A stretch of DNA of 30,285 nt from NCBI GenBank assembly GCA_049999805.1, contig JBNGIO010004658.1, forward strand, positions 1 to 30,285, given 5' to 3'. The notes under the pieces are model-generated. The model did no database searches and was not told where the DNA came from. It worked only from the letters and a program-made list of their open reading frames with translations. How positions within the stretch are numbered: position 1 is the first letter of the stretch; the number at the start of each line of letters is the position of its first letter. Shown piece by piece: positions 18,741 to 28,972 of the stretch. The translations under genes and the position numbers were made by a program. This DNA is from Folioceros fuciformis. Its lineage: Eukaryota; Anthocerotophyta; Anthocerotopsida; Anthocerotales.

Positions 18741-20296
18741 GATAAATAGTAATTTATGAGAACAATAAAATAATATCAGAATAAAGCTGGCCCCGGCGCG
18801 AATGCGTCTTAGGGCTCCATTATCTCCATCCTCATGTTGATAACCCCCTCGGAAAGAGACGGAGTTGTATGCACAATTGCGGCTGGTCATGCCCTAGGCC
18901 CCTCGACGATGGGGATAACACGATGCGTTCTTGCCCTAGCTGCGTTCGACGCAGGGACAGGATGATGGTTCATTGGAGGCTGCGCACGAAGCAGCCAATG
19001 CTCAGTGGAGCGACCTCGTCTCAGGCTTCAACGATCCAACACGAGGGTGAGGGCTTCGAGACGGCCGGAAATTGAGGGACCTAGCCTTGGAGGCGGCGTG
19101 CAAGCACATTGGCTTTGTTGCGCTAGATATGTATTCTGCTGTCGTTCTCTATGAGAACTTTGGCATGAGGTCTGACACAACGGACTGCTATTGATCCGAT
19201 GTTCTCGTGATGGCTAAGGGTTTTGCCATTGGATGAGGCTACCTGTGCTCTTGACGCACAAAGTGAAGGTTTGGTACAGCAGAGGATTTTCCGTGCTCTG
19301 GTCGGGAAGTGGATTATTCCAGTCTCCGCTTGCTCCTCGATGGGAGGACTGGAGAAGGACTGTAGAAGTCTGAGCAGGACTCGCTCGGGCTGCATGTCGC
19401 GCTTCCTCCGCAGCCTCCAATGAAAGCGTCGTGCCATCGGCAAATTCGGACCTGGAACAGTCTGCCGCGGCGAGGGTGGAGTGCTGGAGCTCGTGCTTCT
19501 CCACCTCGAATCGCAGGTCCGTGTCTGTGCTTAAGTGTTGCCTAGGTCCAGGTTTGCGTCCAGTCTCTCTCTCCAACAGTCTGGCCAGGACAGCCTCGAA
19601 GAAGTCCGGCAGGAGGCCAGCAGGTAAAGCACAAGGGCCGCATGGCTGCATGCCATACTTTATCTTCGTTTTGGTCTCTGTCATCTTTCACTCGCGGACA
19701 TCGGAAGTCAGTCTGCTCGTTCCGACACATTGCGACTCTCTTTTCATCTGTGGTGCAGAGCGGAGGCCCTTTCACCATTCCCTACCTTTCCTAATACAGC
19801 ATACACGACTCATGAACTGTGGTGAATGGTAATGGACAACTTGTGCATGCCTCACCTTAGCTAGGGGAGGGATGGCATCGGAATGCGTGCGCACGCTAGA
19901 GCTGTTGTTGATTCCGGAGCTGAGTCTGCTGCTTTCTGAAAACCCGCCGACGCATCTTGCTTCCATCAAGGTTCCAGAGTGCAGATTCAGTGTATGCCGG
20001 AAAAAGCTAGGATCATGTAGGGGACGTGCAGAATAGCCTGTGGATAGTGTCGGTCAGCCTAGGTGAATTGGAGGAGGAAAAGTTGGACGCAAGAGGTACA
20101 AAACACTGTGAGGACAGGCGAGGGTCCACCCTTGGGAATCCAAGGGAGCATACTCGGGGCGGGTAGAGTGGCGAGAGACGGCCGGCAGGGTGATAACCGT
20201 AAAATATAATAAAATATTCCCCGACGATGGTCTATGTATATCCTTTGCGTCAGTCTCCCTCGACGAGTAGTCCCCCGAAGCCTTTGCATGATCTAG
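18741..20296. other. Gene-poor region with coding debris
   Basis: There is no intact gene over about 1.55 kb. Scattered coding-like remnants are present, including an ABC-transporter fragment (separate entry). A stretch at about 19066-19170 reads DLALEAACKHIGFVALDMYS then VVLYENFGMR, which resembles the end of a GNAT acetyltransferase. A donor-like CCAGCAG/GTAAAG follows a Glu/Arg-rich frame near 19570-19624. None can be joined into a plausible protein. The 3' part, from about 20050, should contain the promoter of the gene starting at 20297. Confidence 0.45.
19205..19335 (+). pseudogene. ABC transporter nucleotide-binding domain fragment (ABCB-like)
   Basis: The frame from 19217 reads VLPLDEATCALDAQSEGLVQ then RIFRALVGKW. 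This is the Walker B plus D-loop signature LDEATSALDAQSE of ABCB-type transporters and the following helix. The upstream LSGGQ motif and Walker A are absent, and the expected downstream His of the H-loop (IxHRLST) is not recognisable. Only about 40 residues survive, so this is a gene fragment, not a functional transporter. Confidence 0.7.
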
Positions 20297-22217
20297 ATGG
20301 ACTCCAGGATGCTGGTTTTCGCAGCATACGATCAGCTTTCGTTGCCGCTGCCTGCAGGTCGGTATGTGAGCACATTGCTCCAGAAAAGCTTGCCTTTGAG
20401 TTCCACCCGCTGTTACGTGAAGAGGGGGAGGCATACACAGAAGCAAACGTCCAGCGAAAGCGAAGCGGCGGAATGGGTGGCAAGAGTCATCAAAGATCCA
20501 ATGGTGGAGATAGACCCAGTCACGGTCCATCAGCACATCACGACAGAAAGAAGCGGCCCAGAGCCGGTGCAGGGAGGGACGCAGCAATCAAGCACCTTGT
20601 GGCAGGGAGACATTGTGCCATCTTCGGTTCCAGCTCCAAGAAATAACTCTACAACCCTTGCGGCTGGTGTGGCGGTTATCGCAGCTGCTGTGGTTGCTGT
20701 TGTGGGGATTATTCGGTCACAAAGTAGGAAGGGCATGCGAAACATGTCGGCACTGCCAATTTCTTCAGAGCAGTTGAAGGCATTCCCACTCGCATCTTTC
20801 GAACTGGAGCGGGTAGCAGTCTTTGAAGAAGTCTTGGAGGAGGATGAGAGGTCCCAGGAGGGAATCTTTGTAGCTGCTACTAGCTCTAACCACACCGAAA
20901 AGGCCGATGAAACCACTGTTTCCCGCGGCGCAAGTGCTTATGCTGAAGTTGTGCCGGAATTTGAGGCAACCGAGGGAACAGCTTGGGATGACGTGCAGGT
21001 TATCAGTGATGGACAATCCATCCCTCGTAACTACTGGGTTGTAGCAAAGTCAGCTCCTCCTGCTGGGGAGCTATGGGAGACAAGGGCTTATATCGGAGGT
21101 AGGCCACATGCCTCTGTTAACCTCCCTCCCAGTCTGGCCAGAAACCTGCAAGGTTATACAGGGATGCCAAGCCACTTCCGACAGGCTACACAAGTTACCG
21201 ATTCTGTTTGGAAGCCAGTTCCTGCCTACCGCGTAAATTTATCAAATCCTGAGCCTGAGGGCCTGTGGTCTCAAACAGGTTCCTCCTGCACTTACAATTG
21301 AATGGATTATGGATTTGTCTTGTAGCTCGCTATTGTTGCCAGCTTATTTCTTGAAGGTGTTGAGAGCTGCCACACTCCAGTTTTTGTAAGTAGTTCCTGT
21401 GAGCTGGCAGCTGATCTGGAACACAGGGCCCAGGAAGCGTTTCGGCCCCTCAGTTTTGAGTATTTAAGCCCTGGAGGGACAAGACCTCAAGATGAAACAA
21501 CAAAACAACTTCTCGTAGGTGTCAATACGAAGGTGAGGCTGCTTGTGATGTGGTTTGAGCTTTCCAGCTTCCTGTTGCTGGCAGTTGCAGAATATACTAC
21601 GAAGCAAGTCCAGATGCAGGCACTGAACCAGAGAAGAGACGGTTAATGATGTTTGAGTTTGTAGAGCGTCATGGTCAAGATATCAACTGAGATGTCCTTG
21701 CAAAATCCCCAGTTGTCCTTGCCTTTAGATTGAACTGGTCTGACCTGCAGGTAAAGGACAGACGCGAATCTCTTAATCAGTCACTTGAGGCAGCAATGCC
21801 CGTCATCGTAATAGGAGGGGGAGCAGGTGGCTTTGTTGCTGGAGGTATGTGGCATCCTGTATGTCACCCTTTTGCAGCTCTTTAATGGCGATTTGGGCTT
21901 ATTTCATGGCCTGTCGTGCTCTGACCCTTTTCACAGTCGACGGTGCTCTGGAGATGGTGGGCCTGATCGTCACTGTCAGCTTCATCTCTCACGAGCTTTT
22001 ATGGGCCAAGAAAAGGTGACAAGCCAATCTTGTTGGTCTGTTTTATTTCAAGTTCAGTTCTCCTATCTTGTTCCTGCACACCAGAGTTTGTAGTCTTTTT
22101 CCGACAGTGGAACTGAAGTCACGGATGTTATGCAGGCAGCAGCTGTGGGATGGAATTTCGGATATCTCAGACCACCAGACACTCACAAAATTCCTCAAAT
22201 CAAGGAACATAATTTGA
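20297..22217 (+). CDS. Unassigned plant membrane protein, five exons, probably plastid-targeted
   Basis: Exons 20297-21232, 21326-21532, 21751-21844, 21937-22015 and 22136-22217 join in phase with GT-AG introns to 465 aa. I do not recognise the family. Residues 1-55 are Ser/Arg/Leu-rich with few acids, like an organelle signal. A hydrophobic segment lies at 121-140, then a long acidic soluble region rich in Glu and Ser. Exon 2 carries FRPLSFEYLSPGGTRPQDET. Exon 3 encodes a Gly-rich hydrophobic stretch (MPVIVIGGGAGGFVAG, about 397-412). Exon 4 encodes another (MVGLIVTVSFISHELLWAKK), and exon 5 ends TKFLKSRNII. Three membrane segments are likely. The long first exon alone would stop at 21301; the splice at 21232 is preferred because all downstream exons stay in frame. 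An overlapping frame starts upstream at 20227. Confidence 0.72.
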
Positions 22218-23708
22218 AACGCTGGAAACCAGCGTGAAGCTACTTGGACAGGTTTTCCTCCTTGTGTATCGTATTCCCGACTCAGTTATCTGTGCAAAGA
22301 TGTGCAATTCTACTTGGACTGGTGTCAACATCGCCTAACCATTTGCCTGAGGCCCTAAGATGCTGAGAACGCACCTTGCCTTCGCTGGCTTCTAATTACA
22401 TTACTACATCGAAATTAAAGTCACTAACGGTGTTTACAATTTACGTGGCACCTTACTTCATGTCCACCTAACAAGGATCCTATCCAATTTAGTATATCTA
22501 TGTTTAGCAGATGCCAACCGCTACGTGTAGGTAGTGTCCCTCGTCTACCTCGATGTTGAGACGCACGGTTTCCAAAGCTTGTAGGCCCCACCACCAAGAC
22601 ATGCTGGTTGCACATGGAGCGCCTCATGCCTGACATGACGAGGCTTGTTTTATATCCCGTTTTGGAAAAATAGGGCTTGAGGGAAAGAAGCCCGCTTGTC
22701 TTGTCACATGACCGAATGCATATTGCATCGTGCTAAAGAGACGCTTTTCCTGATTTCTCGGACCGACCGAACTCTGGACTCGGAAGCCAACAAATCCTTG
22801 TGTTTAGCCCTAAGCTCATCCAAGGCGTCGACGCTGCCATTGCCAAGGGATCGAAAGCAGCAACCTTAGCTTTCATTAGAGATGGCGCCGCCTGCGCAAG
22901 GTGTAGTGCAAGCGCTGAAGCGCAAATGGGACCAAGAGTTCGGAGATGAGGAGAAGCTGGCCGGGCATTTGGTAAGGATATTATTCGTGTTTGCGACCAT
23001 GCCGTGCTCGTGTTGTCTCCGGTTGTTGTGTCGAATTCTTCCGCAGAAATGGGAATCCGGATGGCGTAGTTCATGGCAGTGCGGGATGTTGTCTGGAAAT
23101 GCCAATTGGAATACTTTGATCCGGGGTTTGTCGGTTCAGGCATGGGGTTAGATGGATGTGCCACAAGAGCGTTGGACGGCGAAGTTTGTCTGTTTGGTTG
23201 TGCGGGAGCTTGGCAGATGAATCAATCTGCTCTGACTGACATTGCGCCGTGATTGTTTTTGCCAGAGGTTTCTCCGGGCAGCGACCCTTTTTGTAGGGTC
23301 TGTCCTTCTGATACGCAATTTTGGAGATCTCATGGCCGTCTAAGCGGATATGGGAAACCTGAAGAGGGACTGTCGTTCTATGTCTGCCCGTTGGACACTC
23401 ACGACTTCCTCTGTGTTTCATCCAAGGCGGTGCCATCAATTTTGTCGAGCATGTGTGAACCTCAGCTGCGTAGGGTTAGGTCTGATCCAGTTGCACAAGT
23501 TCTGAGGTGCAGTTGTTTTCGTGGACGTGAAGGATGCGGCTAGCTCTCATGTGTTCGGAGGGGTTTTGTGAGACTGAATTTAAAGAGATTTCTGTTACAC
23601 GTGAATTATCGAGACTGCAGCTTGCTTGTTGCATCCTCGAAAGCCGGCTGTGAAACACGCGATGACTCTTCGGTTTTGTCTGACGCCTCTCCTAGATAGT
23701 CGTCATTC
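22218..23708. other. Intergenic/5' region before the F-box gene, one possible exon
   Basis: This 1.5-kb stretch has no confident gene. At 22882 an ATG opens MAPPAQGVVQALKRKWDQEF and the frame meets a good donor (CATTTG/GTAAGG) after 22971. A candidate acceptor lies at 23045. The downstream frames end quickly. This could be a leader exon of the F-box transcript, the start of an unmodelled gene, or a remnant. The rest, including 22430-22640, shows nothing I can support. Confidence 0.35.
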
Positions 23709-24875
23709 ATGGATGGATTAAATGTAGTTGCTTCTCCAAGTTGTAGGGAGAATGTGGGGCAAAAGAGCAGTGAAGCAAATATGTACATGGATGAAAGACT
23801 CTGGGGTAATTTACCTGAAGATGTGATTGACCGGGTGTTGGCTTGGTTGCCGGTATCGAGCTTTTTGCGCTTGCAGACCGTGTGTAGAAGATGGAGCTCC
23901 TTGATGTATTCCAGCAGCTTCTTGGACCTGTGTTCTCACCTCCCGTCTCCTGCACCATATTTTTTCGTTCTGTCCAAAAGGGCAAGCTGGGTGTTTCCGG
24001 TTTACAACTCGGCATCCAATAAGTGGCATGGAATCCCCATCAATCCTCCACTCAGGCCCAGTGTCCCGGTAGCTGCAGCTGGGGGGCTGCTCTGCTACAT
24101 TGCTGGGTTCAGCGGCCACAAGATTATTGGATGTCTCAACGGTTATGACACCTTGCTCGTCTGCAACCCCATCACCAAGAGTTGGAGAGAATTGCCACCT
24201 ATGATCTGCAAGCGCAAGCCAACACTGGTGGGAATGGTCGTGGACAATCAAACGAAGGCTTACAAAGTAGTTGTTGCTGGAGACTACAGTTCTCATGGCA
24301 ACCGCCTCACCACAGAAGTGTACGACTCTAACACTGGTGCTTGGAAGTCAGGGGGCAGCATCCCCGCCGGAGAGGAAGCGTCACACAGAGTGGCTGTCTG
24401 CAACGGTCAAGTCTACTGTCTAGCGCGGGGTTCCAAAAGCTTGCTAGCATACAGTGTGGAGCGGGATGAATGGACAAAGGTTGCTACCAGCAGAATGCCC
24501 GGCTTCCCAGATTCGAGAAACTTGGTGGAATGGAGGGGAGACATTGTGCTGGTCGGGAAGGGCGTAATGCGGCAGATGCGAAGTGTTTACATCTGGTTGC
24601 TGGAGCAACCTTCCATGAAGTGGAAGGAAGTCGGCAAACTACCTCAGACCATTTCTGATGTGCTTCCGAAGAATAAGTCCGACTGCTTCTATTGCAGCGG
24701 CCATGGGGATCTCCTCTTCTTCTGCAGGAACAACAATGCTCAGGGCTTGTTGTACGATCTATCACAAAAATCCTGGAAATGGGTGGCTCGTTATCCTAGC
24801 TCCGGACCTTGTGGCATCCTAGCCTCCATGTTCGCCTTGTCCTCCTTTGAGCCCAGGTTAGATAGCTCCGTGTAA
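23709..24875 (+). CDS. F-box protein with kelch-like C-terminal domain
   Basis: A single exon of 388 aa. F-box proteins bind SKP1 and deliver substrates to SCF ubiquitin ligases. The F-box lies at about residues 30-75 (LWGNLPEDVIDRVLAWLPVS, then LRLQTVCRRWSSLM). The rest resembles the kelch/FBA-type beta-propeller of plant F-box proteins, with TKSWRELPPM near 158 and recurring YDSNTGAWKSGG, VERDEWTKVA and LSQKSWKWVARYP units. It looks similar to the UFO/LCR-type group of plant F-box proteins, but the substrate cannot be read from sequence. It ends 378 bp from the converging ABC1K1 gene. Confidence 0.92.
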   Translation: MDGLNVVASPSCRENVGQKSSEANMYMDERLWGNLPEDVIDRVLAWLPVSSFLRLQTVCRRWSSLMYSSSFLDLCSHLPSPAPYFFVLSKRASWVFPVYNSASNKWHGIPINPPLRPSVPVAAAGGLLCYIAGFSGHKIIGCLNGYDTLLVCNPITKSWRELPPMICKRKPTLVGMVVDNQTKAYKVVVAGDYSSHGNRLTTEVYDSNTGAWKSGGSIPAGEEASHRVAVCNGQVYCLARGSKSLLAYSVERDEWTKVATSRMPGFPDSRNLVEWRGDIVLVGKGVMRQMRSVYIWLLEQPSMKWKEVGKLPQTISDVLPKNKSDCFYCSGHGDLLFFCRNNNAQGLLYDLSQKSWKWVARYPSSGPCGILASMFALSSFEPRLDSSV

Positions 24876-25253
24876 ATCTCATCCCAATGCCTTGAGGAGA
24901 CCACCGCCACCAACACTATTTTTAGATTCTCAGCAATTCATTCCTCCACCCCCGACTTCCTATGGGTAGTCCAAAGAACGGGCTTCCCAGGCCAGCGCAA
25001 GGAAAGCAAACCAAGGAAATGTTTTATTAGAGTTCTCTCGGGGACATGTCCGTTTAGTAGTACGATGAGGGATGCCATAGGCCCTAGGCTCAGATATCAT
25101 ACACCTACTGATCAACGCAATCTAACAAGAATGAGCATGTTACAAATACAAGGTCCGACATGAACTAGAACTTCTACACTGACTTGACTGTTCAACCGGT
25201 GCTACCTGGCATATTATTAGTTATATAAATATGGCACACACATGACTTGTCCT
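24876..25253. other. Convergent 3' spacer between F-box and ABC1K1-like genes
   Basis: 378 bp between two converging stops, with no coding sequence seen. AATAAA on the minus strand at 25028-25023 is placed about 230 bp after the ABC1K1-like stop and could be its poly(A) signal. Confidence 0.5.
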
Positions 25254-28200
25254 TTACCGTCTAAAGAGTATAGAATCAGTCCATGAAATCACCAGGTCTC
25301 TGGTAACAGCTGGTAATCCTGCAGAAAAACATAAGGTACCCGTGAGGAGACAGGAAACAGCTATTTCAACGAGAACTTGGTTCAGGCATATAGATAGCTC
25401 TCAAGACCGTAATCAGAAAGAACCGGGAACGTACCCTGTATGAGATCTGCAGCCATACTTCGCGGATTCAGGTCTCCTTCTACCAATCTGTATATGTCCA
25501 TCAGCTGCAAGGCATGCATGACATTGATGTTACACACGTCTGGGAAATGCCATTCAAATAACAGCAGAAATTTCGCCTCCAGGTCGGGGAGTACATGGAA
25601 TCTACCTCACTAAGATGTAGTCTTGAGTCCTCTGTTAATGCCATCAAAAGCTGTCGCCGCAACCTGGCATCGGTGGCAACCACACGAGCTCCATCCCTAA
25701 TAGTATCTGAAAGATCCAGTTTCCCACCAACAGCGTTTGCTTTTCTGGCTAATGTAGACCTGCAAAATCAGGTCGTTCCCACTCAGAATGTGAAGGTTGA
25801 GGCCAGAGACGACACGATCTTCTGCATATGTGATGTTTAGAGCATACCTAGACCTCGGAGCAAGAGTTTCTTGTAACGGTGAGTTTCTATTCATCATTTC
25901 TACCTGCTCTCTAGCAAGAACAATAAGGTTCTCCAGTCTTTTCCATTGAAACATTCCATCTTTGAAGAGCACCTACAGAAGATAGCCGCCAGAAGTCAAA
26001 GATCATGTTGGTGGTAACCACGCAATTTTGCATCCATTATGCAAGTAGGACGCTTCCTAGATCATTGCTCCTACCTGGAGAAGGCGCTCTCGTAAGGCAG
26101 GGTCTGGATCAGTCAGGAGTCGCTTCGCAACATAAGGATATGCAACCTAAAACAGTCATCCGCTATGTCTGTCAGTTTCTCTTGGAACAACTGCGGAGAA
26201 GACAAGACAACCCTAAACCAAGGGTACGACGGACTTTCACCTCAAGAAACTTGAAATCAGGCTGCAAACTGAGACAGATGCCCTCCTGTGTAAGCAGTGA
26301 TCGGATGACCAAAGAAAACCTTTCGGGAATGCGGACAGGATACTGGTACACAAGTTGATTGAACTTGCCTGCAAAGACGGCATGCAACGTTTTGGTCACC
26401 AACGTGGGATACAATCTTTCACGTTGACTGACGGAAACACTTCTTACCAGTGACAGACCGGAAGTTGAAGTCAGCCAAGCCCTTTCCAGTAGAGTTCTGC
26501 CAAATCGCTTCAAGGGCTGGTATAATAGGAGTCACATCAGTGCCAGGGGCCAAAAACCCTAGCCTTGTGAAATCTCCTGCCATCTCCGAATAATCTTCGT
26601 TCACAGCATGCACCACCGCATCGATCAAAATTTGCTTGTTTCTCTGTCAGAAAACGCTAACTCCCATCAGTAAAAAATTCTCGCTAGTGACTAGTCACTT
26701 TGTCCTGAAAATGAAGGTGTGAGGCTTGGAATTAGTACTTGACTGAGCTCTGCAACATTTCCGAAATCAACGTAGGCTATGCGACCATCTCGCATTGCAA
26801 AGATGTTGCCTGGATGAGGATCCCCGTGAAAGAGTCCAAACTCCAGAAGCTGTCTGAGAGCTGCACTAACACCCACCGTGATGAAGCCTTCAACGTTTAT
26901 GCCCGAATCACGGATGGCCTGTCACACATCAGCAGATACGAGTGAAGATGGTATCCCTTTACAACTGAAGAGCAGAAAAAGGACGGTTTATCACGGCACC
27001 TGGGGGTCTGTGCACCGAATGCCGTCGATCCACTCCATGACAAGAACACGCGACCCACTTAGATTCCTATAAACACGTGGAATTTTCACAGTTGGGTCGT
27101 TCTGAAAGTTCCTGTAGAAATCTTCAATGTTCCTCGCCTCCTGAGCACGTAAAAGGAAGCGAGAGCATGAACAGGAGTCAGACAACGACTGCCAGCTAAC
27201 AAGGAAAACGGAATTGAACTAACGCAGAAGGATACCAGAGAGTTCAGCATACATACAAGGGTGTAATCAAGTTCTTCAAGAAGCTTCTCCCCAAACTCGT
27301 CAACAATCAGCTCAGCATTACAGCCGAGCTTCTGTATGCTATACCCATTAAAAAGGGAAGCTAAAAATCTAAACAGGTATAGATCCTTGTAGATGATAGG
27401 CTCTATTCCTGGTCTCTGAACCTGCAGTCATGTACACAATCAGGACCAGAAAACCTGGGTGAAGGGTGTGTCCGCAGCTTCAGAATTGGGTGCTGCATGT
27501 ACCTTTACAGCCACCTCCTCATTCGTACCACGAAGGGTACCACGGTAAACTTGACCAAGACTAGCCGCGGCCACAGGTGAGGCAGAAAGTTTAGAGAAAA
27601 CTTGGTCAATGGGTGCACCAAGCTCCTGCTCAATTATATCGAAGGCAATCTGCAGGTAGAGAGGCCAGTGAATGAATCACACTACCTGGGTGTTCGGCAA
27701 TCTAAGGGAACAGGTTTGAATGGAAATGGCAGAGAGGTGCAAGTTCTAGAGCGTCTTTGTACACTCACATCGTTAGGAAAGGCTGGAACATCATCTTGCA
27801 GAATGCAGAGTTCATTCATGTAGTCTTCTCTTATAATATCAGGCCTGTTCGCCAAAACCTGGCACAGCGACCAATACCACACAGTGAGCAGTGGGCAACC
27901 AAATCCATAACCCCCTCACTACGACCCGTGCACCAATCCATTCAGTCTTGCCTGGCCAGCTTTAATAAACGAGGGCCCCAAGTTGCACAGGAGAGTGCGA
28001 AGTTGCTGTGCACGTAGCGGGACCATGTCATCTCCTCTTCCAACAAGACAGTCATACGACAGCTTGGCCCAGTACAGCCCAAGAGACCACAAGATCTCTG
28101 TCCCGCGACCGACAGCCGACAGCAGCGAACCCGGCGAGTCCAATACCTTCTGACGCACCTGCCGAGGCAACCAACCAGCACCTCAAACAACAATTCTCTA

Positions 28201-28674
28201 CATCCTGGAACCATAACTCTTCTCTACAAGTCCAATTAACCCAACCAGACACTGATCCATATCCCTCACCCCTTCCGGAGTGTATTTCCTGAACGGATTG
28301 CACACTCCACGCTCCAAGTCCAGCTCCTCCAAGGCGTCCGTAGCTAGGGCAGCCATCACCTGAGAATGCACCACATACAACGGATTGGAATAATTCGCAT
28401 CGCAACCTAAACCACCACAAGCGCATCACATATCTCCCCTCCCAGCTCACATCTTGCTCCAATTGCGAAAACTGGACCTCCAAACCCCTCCCGATCAACA
28501 CACACAGCGAGAAATGCAGAAGCAGAAATCCGCCATTACAGAACATACAGTAACAGCCTTCCGCCCTCCGTCCACCCGCACCCGGGTGCGCAGAGGCAGC
28601 CTGAAGGGAGCTGCGCCCCCGAGAGCCACCATCCCGCCGCTCCCCAGGGCCGCGCCCGCAGCTGCAGCCGCCAT
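25254..28674 (-). CDS. ABC1K1: ABC1K1 (ACDO1/PGR6)-type plastid atypical kinase, UbiB family
   Basis: Fifteen exons: 28674-28540, 28359-28270, 28158-27952, 27858-27769, 27649-27503, 27421-27257, 27140-27000, 26918-26739, 26643-26448, 26368-26241, 26146-26075, 25972-25848, 25744-25606, 25504-25435 and 25318-25254. Total 649 aa, all in phase. ABC1 kinases of plastoglobules control prenylquinone metabolism. The Ala-rich start looks like a transit peptide. Family marks are KAGQ (141-144), AAAS (201-204, the Ala-rich loop replacing a Gly loop), VAVK lysine 223, HGDPHPGN (356-363) and DFG (376-378). The tail DGMFQWKRLENL matches the plant ABC1K1 clade; Arabidopsis At4g31390 is 682 aa by memory. The intron after exon 3 starts with GC. 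Two upstream in-frame near-cognate codons exist; the ATG at 28674 is the first ATG. Confidence 0.94.
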
Positions 28675-28972
28675 GGCCGCCTCCCCACAAGCTGTGATGC
28701 CCGTAAGCTCCACGCGGACTGTGCGAGCTTGTGTGTCAAGGAAACGGCGGCCACAAGTCCGTGGCCAGCGACATCATCCTGACCACGAAAACCTGAGCAG
28801 CAGACGTCCCGGGCACCTAACCCGCGGTTCGAACCCTGGGTTCCGCTGTCCCCCCGCCCGGACAAGAGCCAAACAGAAAACGGCCGGTCGTCCTTGCTCG
28901 GCAAGAACCCAGCACCCACAACCACAAAATGTGCACGAGTCGACCGCAGATCGAGCGGAAGCAAGCCGGAAC
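28675..28972. promoter_or_regulatory. Divergent (shared) promoter region
   Basis: Only 298 bp separate the ATGs of the ABC1K1-like gene (-) and the GDS-motif gene (+). Both leaders and promoters must lie here, so the region probably acts in both directions. I see no clear TATA box. The sequence is GC-rich. Confidence 0.55.

Noticed and set aside
20054-20587. 177-codon minus-strand frame
   Set aside because: It overlaps the first exon of the five-exon gene and has no recognisable domain.
21233-21301. Protein end at the first in-frame TGA of the long ORF (334 aa)
   Set aside because: A GTAAAT donor at 21233 and acceptor at 21325 connect to four further in-phase exons with coding character, so I treat this tail as intronic.
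23811-24296. 161-codon minus-strand frame
   Set aside because: Opposite the F-box gene, with no recognisable motif; the + frame carries a clear F-box.
2678-28674. Chloroplast gene cluster (VIR3-like and ABC1K1-like)
   Set aside because: The two genes are more than 20 kb apart with unrelated genes and a transposon between them; no sign of co-regulation.
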